Assembly: GCF_963583255.1 (NCBI RefSeq)
Contig: NC_084815.1
Span: forward strand, 14,927,724-14,991,723
Source of the DNA: Pyrus communis
Lineage: Eukaryota > Streptophyta > Magnoliopsida > Rosales > Rosaceae
Direction: 5' to 3'
DNA length: 64,000 nt
The notes below the pieces were generated by a model, which worked only from the letters and a program-made list of their open reading frames with translations, did not search any database and was not told the DNA's origin. Of the stretch, positions 11,336 to 22,124 are shown one piece after another. The number at the start of each line of letters is the position of its first letter. Position 1 is the stretch's first letter. A program made the translations under genes and the position numbers.

Positions 11336-12480
11336 TTATGCAGGTGCTTTCCAACTAATGGTGTTGCTTGAAATCTTAGTCTTCCTTGGTTTCTGTTTCA
11401 AATTAGCCTTCAAGAACTCTTTACCAATTGTAGCCATTGCCATCAGACAGCGAGTTGGATGAGGTTTAATCTGTTTAACAACAAAATTATTTCTCTCATT
11501 CCACATTTGCCAACAAAGAATTAGAATTTTATTAAGATCAGAAATGTCATCTTTATCAAAAGCTGACATCCCCATTAACCAATCATTCATATTGCTAATG
11601 GAGGAGGGTGGAGACAGGTTATTACAAAGCTTCCAAACTTCTTGAGCATGAGTACAATAAACAAGACAATATAGTTGATCATCCACTGCAATATTGCATA
11701 AAAGGCAAAGAGTTTGACCATTATGATGATGCTTACTTAATCTTTTGAAGGTAGACAATCTATTTCTTATAAGCAACCAAGCAAAAAAATTAACTTTATG
11801 TGGAATGATAAGTTTCCACACTTTTTTTAATAACTCTTTGAAAAGTTTACTGTGGGTATCATCAATTTGAATCCAAGTAACTAATTTAACTGAGAAATTT
11901 TCATCAGCATACGGTCCCCCAGATAAACTCATCCTCCATGTCACTTAAAAAGATAGGGATGGCAAAAATTTTATCAACCACATCATTAGGCAGCAATTGA
12001 AGGATTAACTTCTTGTTCCACATTTTATCTACCATCACATCACTAACTTTCAGATTTAAATTTAAAGAGTTTATTAACTGGTCTTGAATGAGAGTGGATA
12101 GTGGAAAAGGAAAAAATCAGTTATGGGACCAAAACAAAATGTTTTGACCATTTCCCACAATCAATCTCATTCATTTTTGAATGATAGGTTTATTAGCCAG
12201 AATTCCTTTCCATGCCATAGACTGATTTTGTTTACACTTCACATTACAAAGGTTTCATTGATATTTTACCTTCACAATTTTAGCCCACCAATTGTCATTA
12301 TCTGAAATTATTTTCCAAGCAAGCTTTGCAAGGAAGGCAAGATTAAAATCTTCAGCTTTCTAATACGCATTCCCCCTAAAGTCTTAGGTAAACATACATC
12401 TTTCCAAGCCACAGCCATAGGGAGAAATTAGATTTTTTATTCCAAGAAATTTCCTAGCCTCTATTGATGGCTTCAGTAAC
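11336..12480 (-). pseudogene. LINE ORF2 fragment: end of reverse transcriptase and zf-RVT domain
   Basis: The longest open piece (11336-11944, 202 codons) contains VWKLIIPHKVNFFAWLLIRN and then CLLCN...D...C, the zf-RVT signature. Above it, reading on the minus strand, 11945-12480 gives KLILQLLPNDVVDKIFAIPI and, in another frame, VCLPKTLGGMRIRK followed by FNLAFLAKLAWKI, the usual thumb-side blocks of plant LINE polymerases. Frameshifts and stops separate the pieces. Confidence 0.8.
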
Positions 12481-12840
12481 TTTTGGGAGACATATAAAGC
12501 AAGCCATAGTGTGATTGGGTATAAGATTGTTTATGAGAAGTCCAAATTTATTTATAACAATTAAGAGCATCTTCAAAGGTAATGTCAAAGATCCTACGTG
12601 GCATATTTTAACAAAAATGAAGCTTAAATGAAAATGGCTTGGTCTAAGTTTATTTTAACAAAAAATCATTCTATAACTTTATTTAATTAAAAAAATAACT
12701 TAAATTTTAATGAAAAGGACAAAAGAGCTTAAACTTTAATGAAAAGTACTTAAATTTTAATCAAAAAGAAAAAAAGTTTAATATAATAAAAATAAAATAG
12801 AAAAATGTAATAAAAAATTAACGCGCGTGTCAGTCACACA

Positions 12841-12964
12841 TACTATTTTTGAAACTGAACGGAAAGTTGAACACTAATTATTTCTGAAACTAAACACGAG
12901 TACTACATTATTTCTGAAACTAAACACGAGTATTACACTATTTCTGAAACTGAACATAAGTACT
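12841..12964 (+). repeat. 30-bp tandem repeat, about 3 copies plus a partial
   Basis: The unit TTTCTGAAACTAAACACGAG plus ten more bases recurs at exactly 30-bp spacing (TTTCTGAAAC at 12881, 12911 and 12941). A degenerate copy lies at about 12845. The last unit has drifted (TGAACATAAG). Confidence 0.85.
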
Positions 12965-13319
12965 ATTTTTAAAATTTGCCGTCCACTGACTATTTATTAA
13001 ACTGAAAATGGATCTCTTCATAAAGTCTAACAATCATTCTTCTCTCTCCTCTTTTTGAATTTCTCGGCACTTTCTCACCTTCCAAACACATTTTCTTCTA
13101 ATTGTCTTCGATTCTCATGAAATTTTCTTTGAATCTTTTTCGATTTCTTAACTTTCTACACCAATTACTTAATTTTCTTCTATTATCCGCACATTTGCAG
13201 CTTCCATTTATAAAGATTTTTGTGATGATATTTGTCTGATAGTAACATTAAATATGAAATCAGTTTAATATACATTGAACAAATGCATATTACATAAGAT
13301 TAATATAGAACCATAATTG

Positions 13320-13385
13320 TATATTATATAATATAATATATTGTATATAAAATAACCACAATTATATTATATATAATATATAAAT
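13320..13385. repeat. AT-rich palindrome
   Basis: Runs of TATATTATATAATATAATAT and TATTATATATAATATA flank a short centre, so this stretch can fold on itself. It is a common feature of plant intergenic DNA and could be a MITE remnant or matrix-attachment-like sequence. Confidence 0.6.
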
Positions 13386-14606
13386 GCATGTGCGGGACCC
13401 AGTCTGCACATCATGGGTAATATGCATGGAAGCAATGACATTGGACAATCCATCAAAAGAGAGAGACCGAGAAATCGAAAGATTGGTTTGCGTGCAATGC
13501 ATGCGCCTTTGATGAGGTTTTCTTTGGCCTTTTTGTTTTTTTTCTCTTTTTTTATTTTTATTTTTATTTTTTTGTTCTTATCAATAAATAAAGTTATTAA
13601 ATGACTTTTGGTTAAAATTTAAAGTTTTGGAGCCCTTCTCATTAGTTTTCATTAACAAAAAAAATGTGGTCTTCTAGTTCTAAAGGAGATGCCAAAATCC
13701 TATATGAATTGACATTCTCCACTTTGCTCCCGAATTTGAAGATAACATAAAAAAATTGTTATTTTAATGTTGGGCACACATATTTCTTTATTTTTCTTAA
13801 CTTATTGATCATTTTATTATTAAATTATGATACACTTGATTTTATAAAAGCCCTTATTTTTTTTTATTGAAAAACTACTGAAAGACCCCTAAAAACTTTG
13901 TGTTTATACCCAAAATGGACATAAAGAAAAGCTGACAAGTATCGGCTCTAGGGAGACAAGGCATGCAACAAGTTCACATGGCCATTATCAAAACAAAAGC
14001 AAAAGGAGACAAAACACAAAGAAGACAAATAATTCAGTCCACGTTTCAGAAACAATATTGACAATTTCAGCAAATTCAGAAACAGTAGAAACAAAGTGAC
14101 AAATCAAGAAAAAGTTGACTAGCACCCAAAAAGACGTCTACACCATTCATTTTGAAAAGATTTTTTGTCCAATAATATTCTCATTTATGTATATAAGATT
14201 GGGTTTTCCTCATTGTAAACACACGTCACACACCTTAACTTGCAAGTTCAAGCATAGAGCATCTGAAGCCTTCCTAGCATCCTTTGTAAACTTTTAGTGT
14301 GTCATTTAATTAGACTTCCAGTTAAAAATAGAGAAACACTATTGTAGTTATATTATTAACTGGCTAAATTGACGATCATACTTTGTTTGAGCACTCTGTT
14401 ATAGTTGAATGCTTGCCATACAAATAACTGGACATTAATCAAGGTACTTCTGAGTCCTTCGTACTGCTGAGTTCAGCCTCTAAGGCCTTATACCTGTAGT
14501 GTGAATGTCTGTCATGATGAAGCATGCCGAGTTCCATGTGCATGGTTTTATGTCTAGTTGTTATAATGGTCATCCGACTATTTAACCGGGCCTTTGTTTT
14601 CGAATT

Positions 14607-14620
14607 TGGTATTAGAGCCA
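14607..14620 (+). other. Minus-strand primer binding site of pararetrovirus 1
   Basis: TGGTATTAGAGCCA matches the plant initiator-tRNA-Met complement TGGTATCAGAGCCA with one C-to-T change. Caulimoviridae start minus-strand DNA synthesis here, so it marks position 1 of the viral map and agrees with the order of the coding remnants downstream. Confidence 0.75.
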
Positions 14621-14820
14621 AGTTTAGCATTTTAATTGTATAATTATAATAGTAAAGTACCTTAACGACTGAAGTCATTAACACAACTGATATTACACTT
14701 GTTTATTTTATATAAATACTAGATATTATTGTCTTTATAGACCTTGTCAACCACAATCATCAAGTATCTATTGTACTAGACACCCAACTATAACTAGCAT
14801 AAAAAGAAGGTTAGCATATA

Positions 14821-15540
14821 TTTCCGATAGAATTAGCAAGACTTTGAAGAAGCAGAAGTTTTATCTTAGTTATCTTGAACACCCTTCATTTATTAGTAAA
14901 TATAAAAACAAAGAAGTGCAGCATAACGTATTAGAAGCAAAAAGACCAACATATCATATATTAGAGACTTTGAGAGAAGAAAGAGAGTTTTCAAGAAATC
15001 AATTAGCCATAACCTTATATTGTAGTTTGTGATTGATAACTTAATAGAAATTAGTGAACCACCAAAAAAAAAAAAAAAACTTTAGACCAAAATAACTTAG
15101 TTTGTTATTGTCCATTTAGAAAAAATAATTATATTTTACATAGTGAAGAAAATCCACAAACCAATAGTATTGTGGATCTTATTATTAGTCAAACATAAAA
15201 TATAAAATATAAAATTAGCAAATAATAAGCATAATTGTTTATTAAACCAGTTGTTAGCCTATTTTTAGAAAATTCCATAAAAACTATTAGGCCAAATTTA
15301 GATTATATTACATCTTAGTTAGAAGATAATAATAAAAAAATTCAAAGGTTTCCTAGCAAAAAAGAGATAAAAGAACTTATTAATTTTATAGATTAGTAAG
15401 CTTAAGGAAGTAGAACTTAAGATCATTAGAAATAGTTGAGCACTTAAAATTAGAAGTACAAAAAATTCAACTAGTACAAAAAGATTTGAGTGAACAATTT
15501 GATAAGTTACATAATAAAATCGATAGATTGTTAGTTTAAT
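14821..15540 (+). pseudogene. Pararetrovirus 1 N-terminal ORF remnants
   Basis: An open piece (14844-15032) rich in Lys, Glu and Leu is followed by a poly-A tract (about 15063-15079) and short helical-looking fragments such as KLEVQKIQLVQKDLSEQFDK at about 15445-15505. It sits between the primer site and the movement-protein area, where small virion-associated or polyprotein N-terminal sequences would lie. No specific function can be assigned. Confidence 0.4.
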
Positions 15541-15871
15541 GACCGATTCTAGAACTAAAAGAAAATATATCCAAGTTTTGAAAGAAATTAGTAAGTTAGA
15601 TAAAGAACCAGTAGGTTTAATAGTTTTTTCAACACAAGTAGCTATTAGTAATATCCAAATTAGACAAAATTATTTAATTATGAAATTAGTTTTAAATTTA
15701 GCTGAAAAATTAGATCAAGTTGCAGAACAAATAGTAGAAATAAATCAAGTTTTACATAACACATCTTCATCACTTCCATCGTCTTTGTTACAAAAATTAG
15801 AAAATTTAACTTTGAGTACAAATAATAATATTAGAAGACCTAAGATAAATCCTTTTGATAATAGCAAATAA
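15539..15871 (+). pseudogene. Pararetrovirus 1 coiled-coil segment
   Basis: This open frame of 110 codons has heptad-like stretches (LNLAEKLDQVAEQIVEINQV), then a Ser/Leu-rich linker and a Lys/Pro-rich end. It lies immediately upstream of the movement-protein remnant and is probably part of the same ancestral polyprotein. Coiled-coil regions are common at the start of such polyproteins, but I cannot name a specific role. Confidence 0.45.
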
Positions 15872-16720
15872 AACTCTTTAGAAGAAAAGGAAAAGAAGTA
15901 GTTAAAGCTAGAGATATTTATTTAAATGAAGAAGAAGCACAAGAATTTATTAGAAGAGGTTTTGAGAAAACACAGAAAAATAAATATAGTTTGTATCAAC
16001 TAGGTTTATTTGAAAATAGAAACAAAATTATAAGTAACATCAATCAACATGAAGTTAGCTGTATTGATAAAGAAGTTAAACTTAATTTACTTAGTAAAGA
16101 AACAGTTACTCACTTAAGAAAATCACATTTTAGTCAAATTCATATTGTTTAATAACATGATTAACCAGATTACAATTAGGCATAAAAGCTTTAGTGTACA
16201 TATATGATGATAGATGAGATAATCACCAACATGATGCAATAGCAATAGATGAAGTAGACTTAAGCTTAAATTGAGCAGTTATATGTTGTATTCCTAATTA
16301 TGTTACGACAATTAATGAATTTAGTAACTTTATTAAAATAAGTATAAGAACAAAAAAAATTGTAATATGAAAAGAGAATATAAAAATTTATGTATTAGTT
16401 TAATGTATATTGGTAAAGTTTTTGACAAATGTAATCATAAGTTTAAGTTAGAATTTCAAAATTTAGTTCAAACATTTGGTAGTAAGCATGTAAATATGAT
16501 AGAAGCAAAACTTGTAGATAATAGCTTTTTAGAAGGAACTTAGTAGATATTACCTAATTTACAAGTAGTAAGAAATAGATAACCATATAATGTACAAATG
16601 TATAAAACTAGTACAAGAGAAGAAACAATTAGATTTAGTAATTACAAGCAATTAGAAAATATAGAAGATGATAAGAGTGAAATTGAAAATATAGAAGATG
16701 ATGAGAGTGAAATTGAAAAA
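15872..16720 (+). pseudogene. Pararetrovirus 1 movement-protein remnant
   Basis: Scattered frames give DIYLNEEEAQEFIRRGF, then SLYQLGLFENRNKIISNI and later CIPNYVTTINEF. This is the block order of a caulimovirid cell-to-cell movement protein of the 30K superfamily. At least five stops or shifts break the 0.8-kb stretch. It ends in a Glu/Asp-rich repeat (IEDDKSEIENIEDDESEIE) where an 18-24 bp unit is duplicated at about 16660-16715. Confidence 0.65.
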
Positions 16721-18160
16721 TGAGAGTATTCACATGGCTTTTGATAATTTAGATGTTAATTTAGTTGAACATAATTTTGATCATATTGTAGACAAGCTCA
16801 TAGAAGATATTGATAATCTAGATGAAGAACAATATTTAGAAAAATATAAGACAAATGATTTAGGACTACATAGAATATCAGATGAAGAAATGAAAAAAAA
16901 TTAATTTTAGAAATAGGAGTAGAACATATTTTAGGATAAAAAGAATACAATAATTTATTAGAGTTAAAAATCGAATGTAATCCAGCGGAAGAAAGTAATA
17001 CATCAAGAATAGAAAATAATTTAGGATACACAAGTAGAATTGATCAACAATTTTCAAGGCAAACAAATGAACAATATAATGAGCAAGTAGGAGTAGATTA
17101 TTTGGATGAAAAAAATGATGAGACTACTTAGAAAAAATAGAATACCATACTTGAGAGGATTAGACAAATTAATAAAGCAGGTAATATATTAAACTTAAAT
17201 AATGTAGATCCACATGATTAGGAGAAAACAATTGAAATATGGGAAAAAGATTGTGTAAAATATTTTAGATTATTTTGAGCATACTGTAGATGGATTAGTT
17301 TTTTATTATTTTCAATCATGGAAAGTTCAAAATCCAAAACAGCCTCAGGTAACTAAAATACATTTTAATATAGATGATTTTGTTACTTTAATCAAGCAAG
17401 AATTTTTAGATCATAAAAGGTTAGATGACAGAAATGAACAAGAGCAAATAGCAGCAATTAGAAATGAACAATTACAAATGGAAATTGTCATTTACTCCAA
17501 AAATCTCATTTTGCACTTCAAATTTTCTATAATTAGAAAGAAAAATACACTTCTGAGGAGTGTAAAATAAGATTTTTGGAGTGCTAATAATAGTTCCCTT
17601 ATAAATTTGTGATTTACAGTACATAGTTGATTATACCTCAGATTTCTTTAAATATTTAGGAAGAACATCTAGAATTAGTGATATTAATTTGTTGGATACT
17701 TATACTACAAAAATAAAAGGACTAATAGGAGGGAAGATTTGGAATGAATGACAAAAACATTTAAAGAAAAACGATATTGCAATAGAATCTATAATTCAAC
17801 ATGTATTGATATACTTAGACAAGAGTGTAGCCAAATAAAAGGAAAGAGACAAATTAGGAAACAATTTTACATGAGTTGTAAAAATATAGATTGACCACAA
17901 CAGTATGATTGTCATAAGAAGAACAAGCATAAGAAAATATATAAAAAGAAATATAAGTCATACAAACCATACAAACAACATAAGAATTTCAGCATAAGAC
18001 ATTCAGAACATAAAGAAAGCGAAAATATATTCCAAAACAATTTAGGAAGAGAAGTAGTAAACCATGGATTAGAAAGTCTAATGCACCAAAAGATAAAAGT
18101 AGTTGTAAATGTTATTTATGTGGAGAAGTAGGACATATAAGACCAAAATGTCCAAGGTAA
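16698..18160 (+). pseudogene. Pararetrovirus 1 capsid region with CCHC zinc knuckle
   Basis: An acidic leader (16698-16904) is followed by broken capsid-like sequence, a small MITE insertion at 17488-17600, then TYTTKIKGLIGGKIWNE and a basic Lys/His/Tyr-rich stretch. At 18110-18151 the intact knuckle CYLCGEVGHIRPKC fits CX2CX4HX4C, the nucleic-acid-binding motif at the end of caulimovirid coat proteins. Many stops make the whole region non-coding. Confidence 0.7.
17488..17600. mobile_element. Small foldback MITE inside the viral capsid remnant
   Basis: The 24-nt arms at 17494-17517 and 17559-17582 are inverted complements with two mismatches (ACTCCAAAAATCT...ACACT type). The loop is about 40 nt. 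The whole unit is near 110 bp, codes for nothing, and interrupts recognisable capsid sequence. The TSD is unclear: TTA or TAA-like bases occur just outside. Confidence 0.75.
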
Positions 18161-18182
18161 AAAACTGAGATATAAAGTACAT

Positions 18183-18988
18183 TTGATGGAGTTATTCAAA
18201 TTAAAAGAAGAGGAAGATATACAATCAATATATAGTTTAGATGGTTTAAGTGATAATGAGAATATTTATAGTATAGAGAGTATTTATATGATAGATTCAG
18301 ACTTAGAAGATTCAAGTAGTTCAAACAGTGATTTAGAAGAGTCTATGTGTGCATTCATAAGAACAACAAGAAGAAGAATATAAATACATTAATTTAGTTT
18401 GACCAGAAAAATGTCATAAATGTAGTAAGCTTTTTTTTAGCATAATAAATGTAGTGAGTTAGTTGCAAATGAATACTATAATACACATTCAATTTTGTGT
18501 GAAAATTGTTATAATAATAGGATATTAGATGTTAATTCAATAGAATAAGAGGAGAGTATTGAAATGTTAAAAAATACTGCTCATAGTATAGAAAAATCAA
18601 AAGATAGTTCTTTAATTACCATATATTGTGAAATAGAATTAGCAAAAGAATATAAATACAAACAACAATTGTGAAAAATGTTATGTTACAAGGTTTTTTA
18701 TTTATGAATCTTAACATTTTCAAAAGAGGTATTAAAATAACAGATCAAAGCAATGCCTTAGAAGCATACAAAAGCATAAGTATAGAAGAATTTAGCAATC
18801 AAGATGATTATTATTTAGAGAACTCAAAAGAAAATGATGAGCATAATAATTTAGAAGATTTTGATAAAGAAGTGTTTGAACATGATTATCCAGTTTTAGC
18901 AGAAGGAACCTGTATAGAGATATTCCAATTAGACAGACCAAAAAGCTTAAAAAATTATTACAATTATCAGAGCAAACTAGAATTATAG
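18183..18988 (+). pseudogene. Pararetrovirus 1 acidic linker and spacer ORFs after the zinc knuckle
   Basis: Two open pieces (18183-18383, acidic and Ser-rich; 18671-18988, Asp/Glu/Asn-rich) flank a Cys-rich broken stretch at about 18410-18545 (KCHKC...C...C). They lie where an aspartic protease would be expected, but I do not see a D-S/T-G-A motif, so the protease is either lost or too diverged to see. The viral frame then stops at the copia-1 insertion. Confidence 0.45.
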
Positions 18989-19178
18989 GAGAAGATCCTC
19001 AGTTACATTGGAGTAAAAATAAAATATTAACAAAATTAGATATATGTTGTGAAATGTGGTGCGAATGCCACACATGTGTTTGTGTAAAAAAGCTAACCAA
19101 AGTGGACTTTGGTGAAAGTCATTAAATGCATTAGATGAAAATGTCTCTCGACCCAATGAAAAAAATGGGATCATTTCT

Positions 19179-19352
19179 TATGGATTCGTTGAGAATAATT
19201 ATGATCTAGTTCATGTCTTATTAGAAGTAGAAGGCATTTTGGTAGGATCCTCACGGACATAAAAAGACTACAGTCAGTTTGATAATGATCGAGTGACATT
19301 GCTTCTTCAACCCGAACCAAGGAATCCATTAGCTATGATGCAAAATGGATCT
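19179..19352 (+). pseudogene. ycf2: Plastid ycf2 fragment
   Basis: The plus frame reads [18 protein letters not shown], a stop in place of one codon, then [20 protein letters not shown] and AMMQNGS. This is a well-known part of the large plastid protein Ycf2. One nonsense change and several substitutions show it is an old nuclear copy. It joins rpl2 sequence at about 19353 with one or two shared bases. Confidence 0.9.
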
Positions 19353-19353
19353 T

Positions 19354-19500
19354 GAACTTCTGTTCCAGGAACAATGGTATCTTCAATTATAGCCAATCTG
19401 GGATGTAAAATATATCTTTTCTCACCATCCCCATAGTGTATGAGACAAATGTATGCATTTCGATTAGGGTCGTATTCTACAGTTACGATTCTTCCATATA
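19354..19500 (-). pseudogene. rpl2: Plastid rpl2 fragment (ribosomal protein L2)
   Basis: The minus frame reads [20 protein letters not shown], then [12 protein letters not shown] and DTIVPGTEV, matching the N-terminal half of plastid ribosomal protein L2. The frame is open but covers only about 48 codons and is joined to unrelated plastid sequence at both ends, so it cannot function. Confidence 0.93.
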
Positions 19501-19514
19501 TGTCTTTTCATTCC

Positions 19515-19687
19515 ATCGAAAATTGAATGTTAATGAACAAGGCGTACTTCTATATATCGACTATATCTTCCATTTTGTCAACCAGGATATGAAGTATCCG
19601 TTTTATTGGGTAGAATGCATTCCGATGTGGGTTATCAACCCACCCTTAGTACTGGAATGGGTACTTTACAAAAAAGAATTGCTTCTA
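19515..19687 (+). pseudogene. atpB: Plastid atpB fragment (ATP synthase beta subunit)
   Basis: The plus frames read [18 protein letters not shown] and, after a one-base shift near 19590, [20 protein letters not shown] then [11 protein letters not shown]. This is a conserved central part of the CF1 beta subunit. The fragment stops at GCTTCTA, where copia LTR sequence (GGGAGGTGAAATAT) resumes. Confidence 0.93.
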
Positions 19688-20447
19688 GGGAGGTGAAATA
19701 TTTTCTCCTTGTATGTAAGAAGTTGTTAGATCAAACTCCTATAAATAGAGGCATGTCTGTAACTTCATTACAACACACCAGATCAAGAGTGAAAAGCAAT
19801 AATATCACTATACCCCTCATCTCTTTATCTACATCCTATGTGTGATACATTGCACCCGTTCCGCTTCTATCTTTAACAAAGGTTATCTTTCTCACTTTTG
19901 GCTATTTATAACACGTTATTAGTATGACTTTCTAACCCTAACCAGTTTTCATTTCCTTTGCCGATAAATTCTTCCTCCAAGGATCTTACTGTTTCTCTTG
20001 TTTCTCTGCCTCACCTACTTGGTGTTTCCTCGCCAGGAGCTACTAGCATTATGCTTTCTCCTAGTCCTCAATTTGACAATTACTTATATTTTTGATTTCT
20101 TGTTTGGTGTAGCTCCTGATTACTGACTCAATGTTTATTTATGTTAAATTCATTGCAATTTTAGGTGGTGCGGTATAATTGCCTATCATATACTGCATAT
20201 TTAATTTTCATGCTGTTTGAGTGGTGCGATATAATCGCCCATTCTACAATGTATTATTTCAAAGGAGAGTGGTGCGATACAATCACTTTTCTCATTAATG
20301 TCTAAATTATGTAAATCTCAAACCTGAAATTTCGAGTATGCATCATTTTGGCTTGAAGTTCAAGATGAAAAATTTATTAGAACCAGAAGTTCTAACACTA
20401 CATTCCTCTCCAGAATCCATATTATTGCAAGTTCTTACACATCTCAG

Positions 20448-21426
20448 TTGTCTTTTAGAAAAATGACAAACTTAGAAAAGCTTAATTTTGTTGCCCTTGA
20501 TATCTCAGGGAAAAACTATCTTATTTGGGTAATGGACGCCAAGATCCATCTGGAGGTAGAAAATCTTGGAGAAACCACCAAGGAAGGAAACAGTACATAC
20601 TTTCAAGGTCGGGTGAAAGCCATGATCTTTATTTGTCGCCACCTCGATGAAGGATTAAAGAGTGAGCATCTAACGGTTGAAAATTCACTAGCTCTATGGA
20701 ATGCACTGAAAAACAGATATAATCACCAGAAAATAGTGAATCTCCCAAGGGCTCGTTATGAGTGGACACACTTGAGAATCCAGAATTTTAAGACGGTTGC
20801 TCAGTAGAACTCTGCAATGTTCAAAATTAGCTCCCAAATGAAACTTTGTGGGAAGATTATCACTGAGGAAGATATGTTGGAAAAGACTTTCAGTACTTTT
20901 CATGCTTCCAACATGCTCATACAGTAGCAATATAGAGAGCGAAACTTTACTAAGTACAACCAGTTGATATCAGTGCTCCTGGTGGCTGAACAGAACAATG
21001 TGCTACTGATGAAAAATCATTAGTCCCGACTAATTGGGTCGACGCCATTCCCAAAAGTGAATGCTGCTTCTCTTGAAGTAAACACCACCTCCTCTTGTAG
21101 CAATAATTACAGACGAGGACTTGGCCACAAGCGAGGCCGATGGAATGGGAAGGGGAAAAACCATGGTGCCCAGTTTTACAACTAAGGTCCAAGGAATAAT
21201 CCAGGTCCGATCTTCAAAAATGTAAACCGCCACAAGGGTAAAGCTCATATGAATAACATTCCGAGAAATCCTGAAGAAGTCTACCATAGGTGTGGTGGCA
21301 ATCAGCATTGGGTGCGTACTTGTCGTAGCCCAAAACATTTAATGGATCTGTATCAAGCCTCCCTCAAAGAAAAGAATGTTGAAACCAATTTTATCGACCA
21401 CGCAAAACCCATGGATATATTGATCT
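20448..21426 (+). pseudogene. copia-1 gag remnant
   Basis: The frame opens MTNLEKLNFVALDISGKNYL and runs to a stop at 20805-20807. It then continues in the same style to a CCHC-like knuckle (CGGNQHWVRTCRSPKHLMDLY) at about 21290-21345 whose first Cys has become Arg. Arg/Gly-rich sequence precedes the knuckle. The single-stop breaks suggest decay in place. Confidence 0.85.
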
Positions 21427-21666
21427 AGTGTTCAATTTATCAAGCCAATTGAACACAACTTATCTAGATGTTTTAGACTTTGTTACGGAAAGAGGGAATG
21501 AAGTATATCGGTTCGATTAAATCATTTTTATGCTTAATGTACTCTTGCGCTATTATCTGAACTTGTTGTTTAAAACTTGTATTTCAATTAAATAAAAAGT
21601 GGCATTGCAATTTCATTTTTATTATGAATAAATTGTTTGTAACTCTGATTCTTTTGCTGATAAAGC

Positions 21667-22068
21667 ATGAATAAAAACAATGGTGGTTCTCATAACAATA
21701 ACAATGACGGAGATATTTGTCTTGCAGACAGCGCAACAACACACACAATACTTCAAGATCGAAAATATTTCTTAAGCTTGATGCTTATAAAAGTAAAAGT
21801 AACAACAATATTAGGCCAATCAGATGTAATTGAAGGCTTAGGAAAAAACCAGGTCATGTTACCAAAGGTATTGTTGTCTATACAAAATGAGTTGTATGCT
21901 ACTCGTTCTACTCAAAATTTGTTGAGTTTTAAAGACATACGCTTGAATGGATACCACATTAAAACGAAAAGTGCAAAAAATGTAGAATATATTACCTCCA
22001 ATGATACCAGAAGTGAATATTGGAGAAGTTGTGTGGTTTATAGAGTGAATTGTATTATACATACATGA
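21667..22068 (+). pseudogene. copia-1 aspartic protease remnant
   Basis: An open frame of 133 codons contains CLADSATTHTIL, the DSAT form of the copia protease active site. NLLSFKDIRLNGYHIKT follows, typical of the stretch before the GAG-pre-integrase domain. Catalytic residues are present, but the frame ends early and is separated from the integrase by stops. Confidence 0.85.
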
Positions 22069-22124
22069 AGACAATTGAATCACATATTATCATGAGCTAG
22101 AAGTTCATTGATAAAAAAATTTAC

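Larger units (their letters stand above)
10818..12575 (-). mobile_element. 5'-truncated LINE (L1-type), minus strand
   Basis: Read on the minus strand this covers the end of the reverse transcriptase, the zinc-binding domain, the RNase H domain and an A-rich tail (plus-strand T run at about 10818-10836). It resembles the LINE at 7939-9414 in domain order but differs in sequence, so it is a separate insertion. Its 3' end abuts the MITE-like element ending near 10815. I could not find a TSD. Confidence 0.8.
12576..14606. other. AT-rich intergenic region without a recognisable gene
   Basis: A stretch beginning AAGAGCATCTTCAAAGG (about 12563) resembles a MITE end and leads into AT-rich sequence with a 30-bp tandem repeat and an AT palindrome. 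The longest open frames (13413-13604, 14115-14297, 14439-14684) are short, low in complexity or without homology I recognise, and I do not call them. The last ~150 bp may be viral intergenic sequence leading to the primer site at 14607. Confidence 0.5.
19138..19690. other. Mosaic of three plastid gene fragments (NUPT) inside the copia-1 LTR
   Basis: Three chloroplast genes are joined head to tail here: ycf2 (plus), rpl2 (minus), atpB (plus). The 3' LTR lacks this block, so it entered the 5' LTR after the element had inserted. In ordinary angiosperm plastomes ycf2 and rpl2 lie in the inverted repeat and atpB in the large single-copy region, so the pieces were not neighbours. The first ~40 bp (19138-19178) may be a fourth fragment that I cannot place. 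Confidence 0.92.
19045..19913 (+). repeat. 5' LTR of copia-1, enlarged by plastid DNA
   Basis: Bases 19045-19137 and about 19688-19913 match the 3' LTR. The middle ~550 bp does not and is plastid-derived. Without the insert the LTR would be about 320 bp, agreeing with the 328-bp 3' LTR. The LTR part holds the promoter-like CTATAAATAG at about 19740. The following bases CGTTATTAGTATG are a degraded copia primer site (compare TGTTATCAGCACG in copia-2). Confidence 0.9.

Noticed and set aside
13413..13604. Short ORF with a Phe-rich hydrophobic tail
   Set aside because: The tail is a T-rich low-complexity run. No supporting promoter or homology.
14439..14684. Minus-strand ORF of 81 codons
   Set aside because: It overlaps the viral primer site in antisense. 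Composition is random and no homology was recognised.
19436..19696. Apparent new 86-codon gene
   Set aside because: It is antisense rpl2 joined to atpB sequence of plastid origin, with a frameshift.
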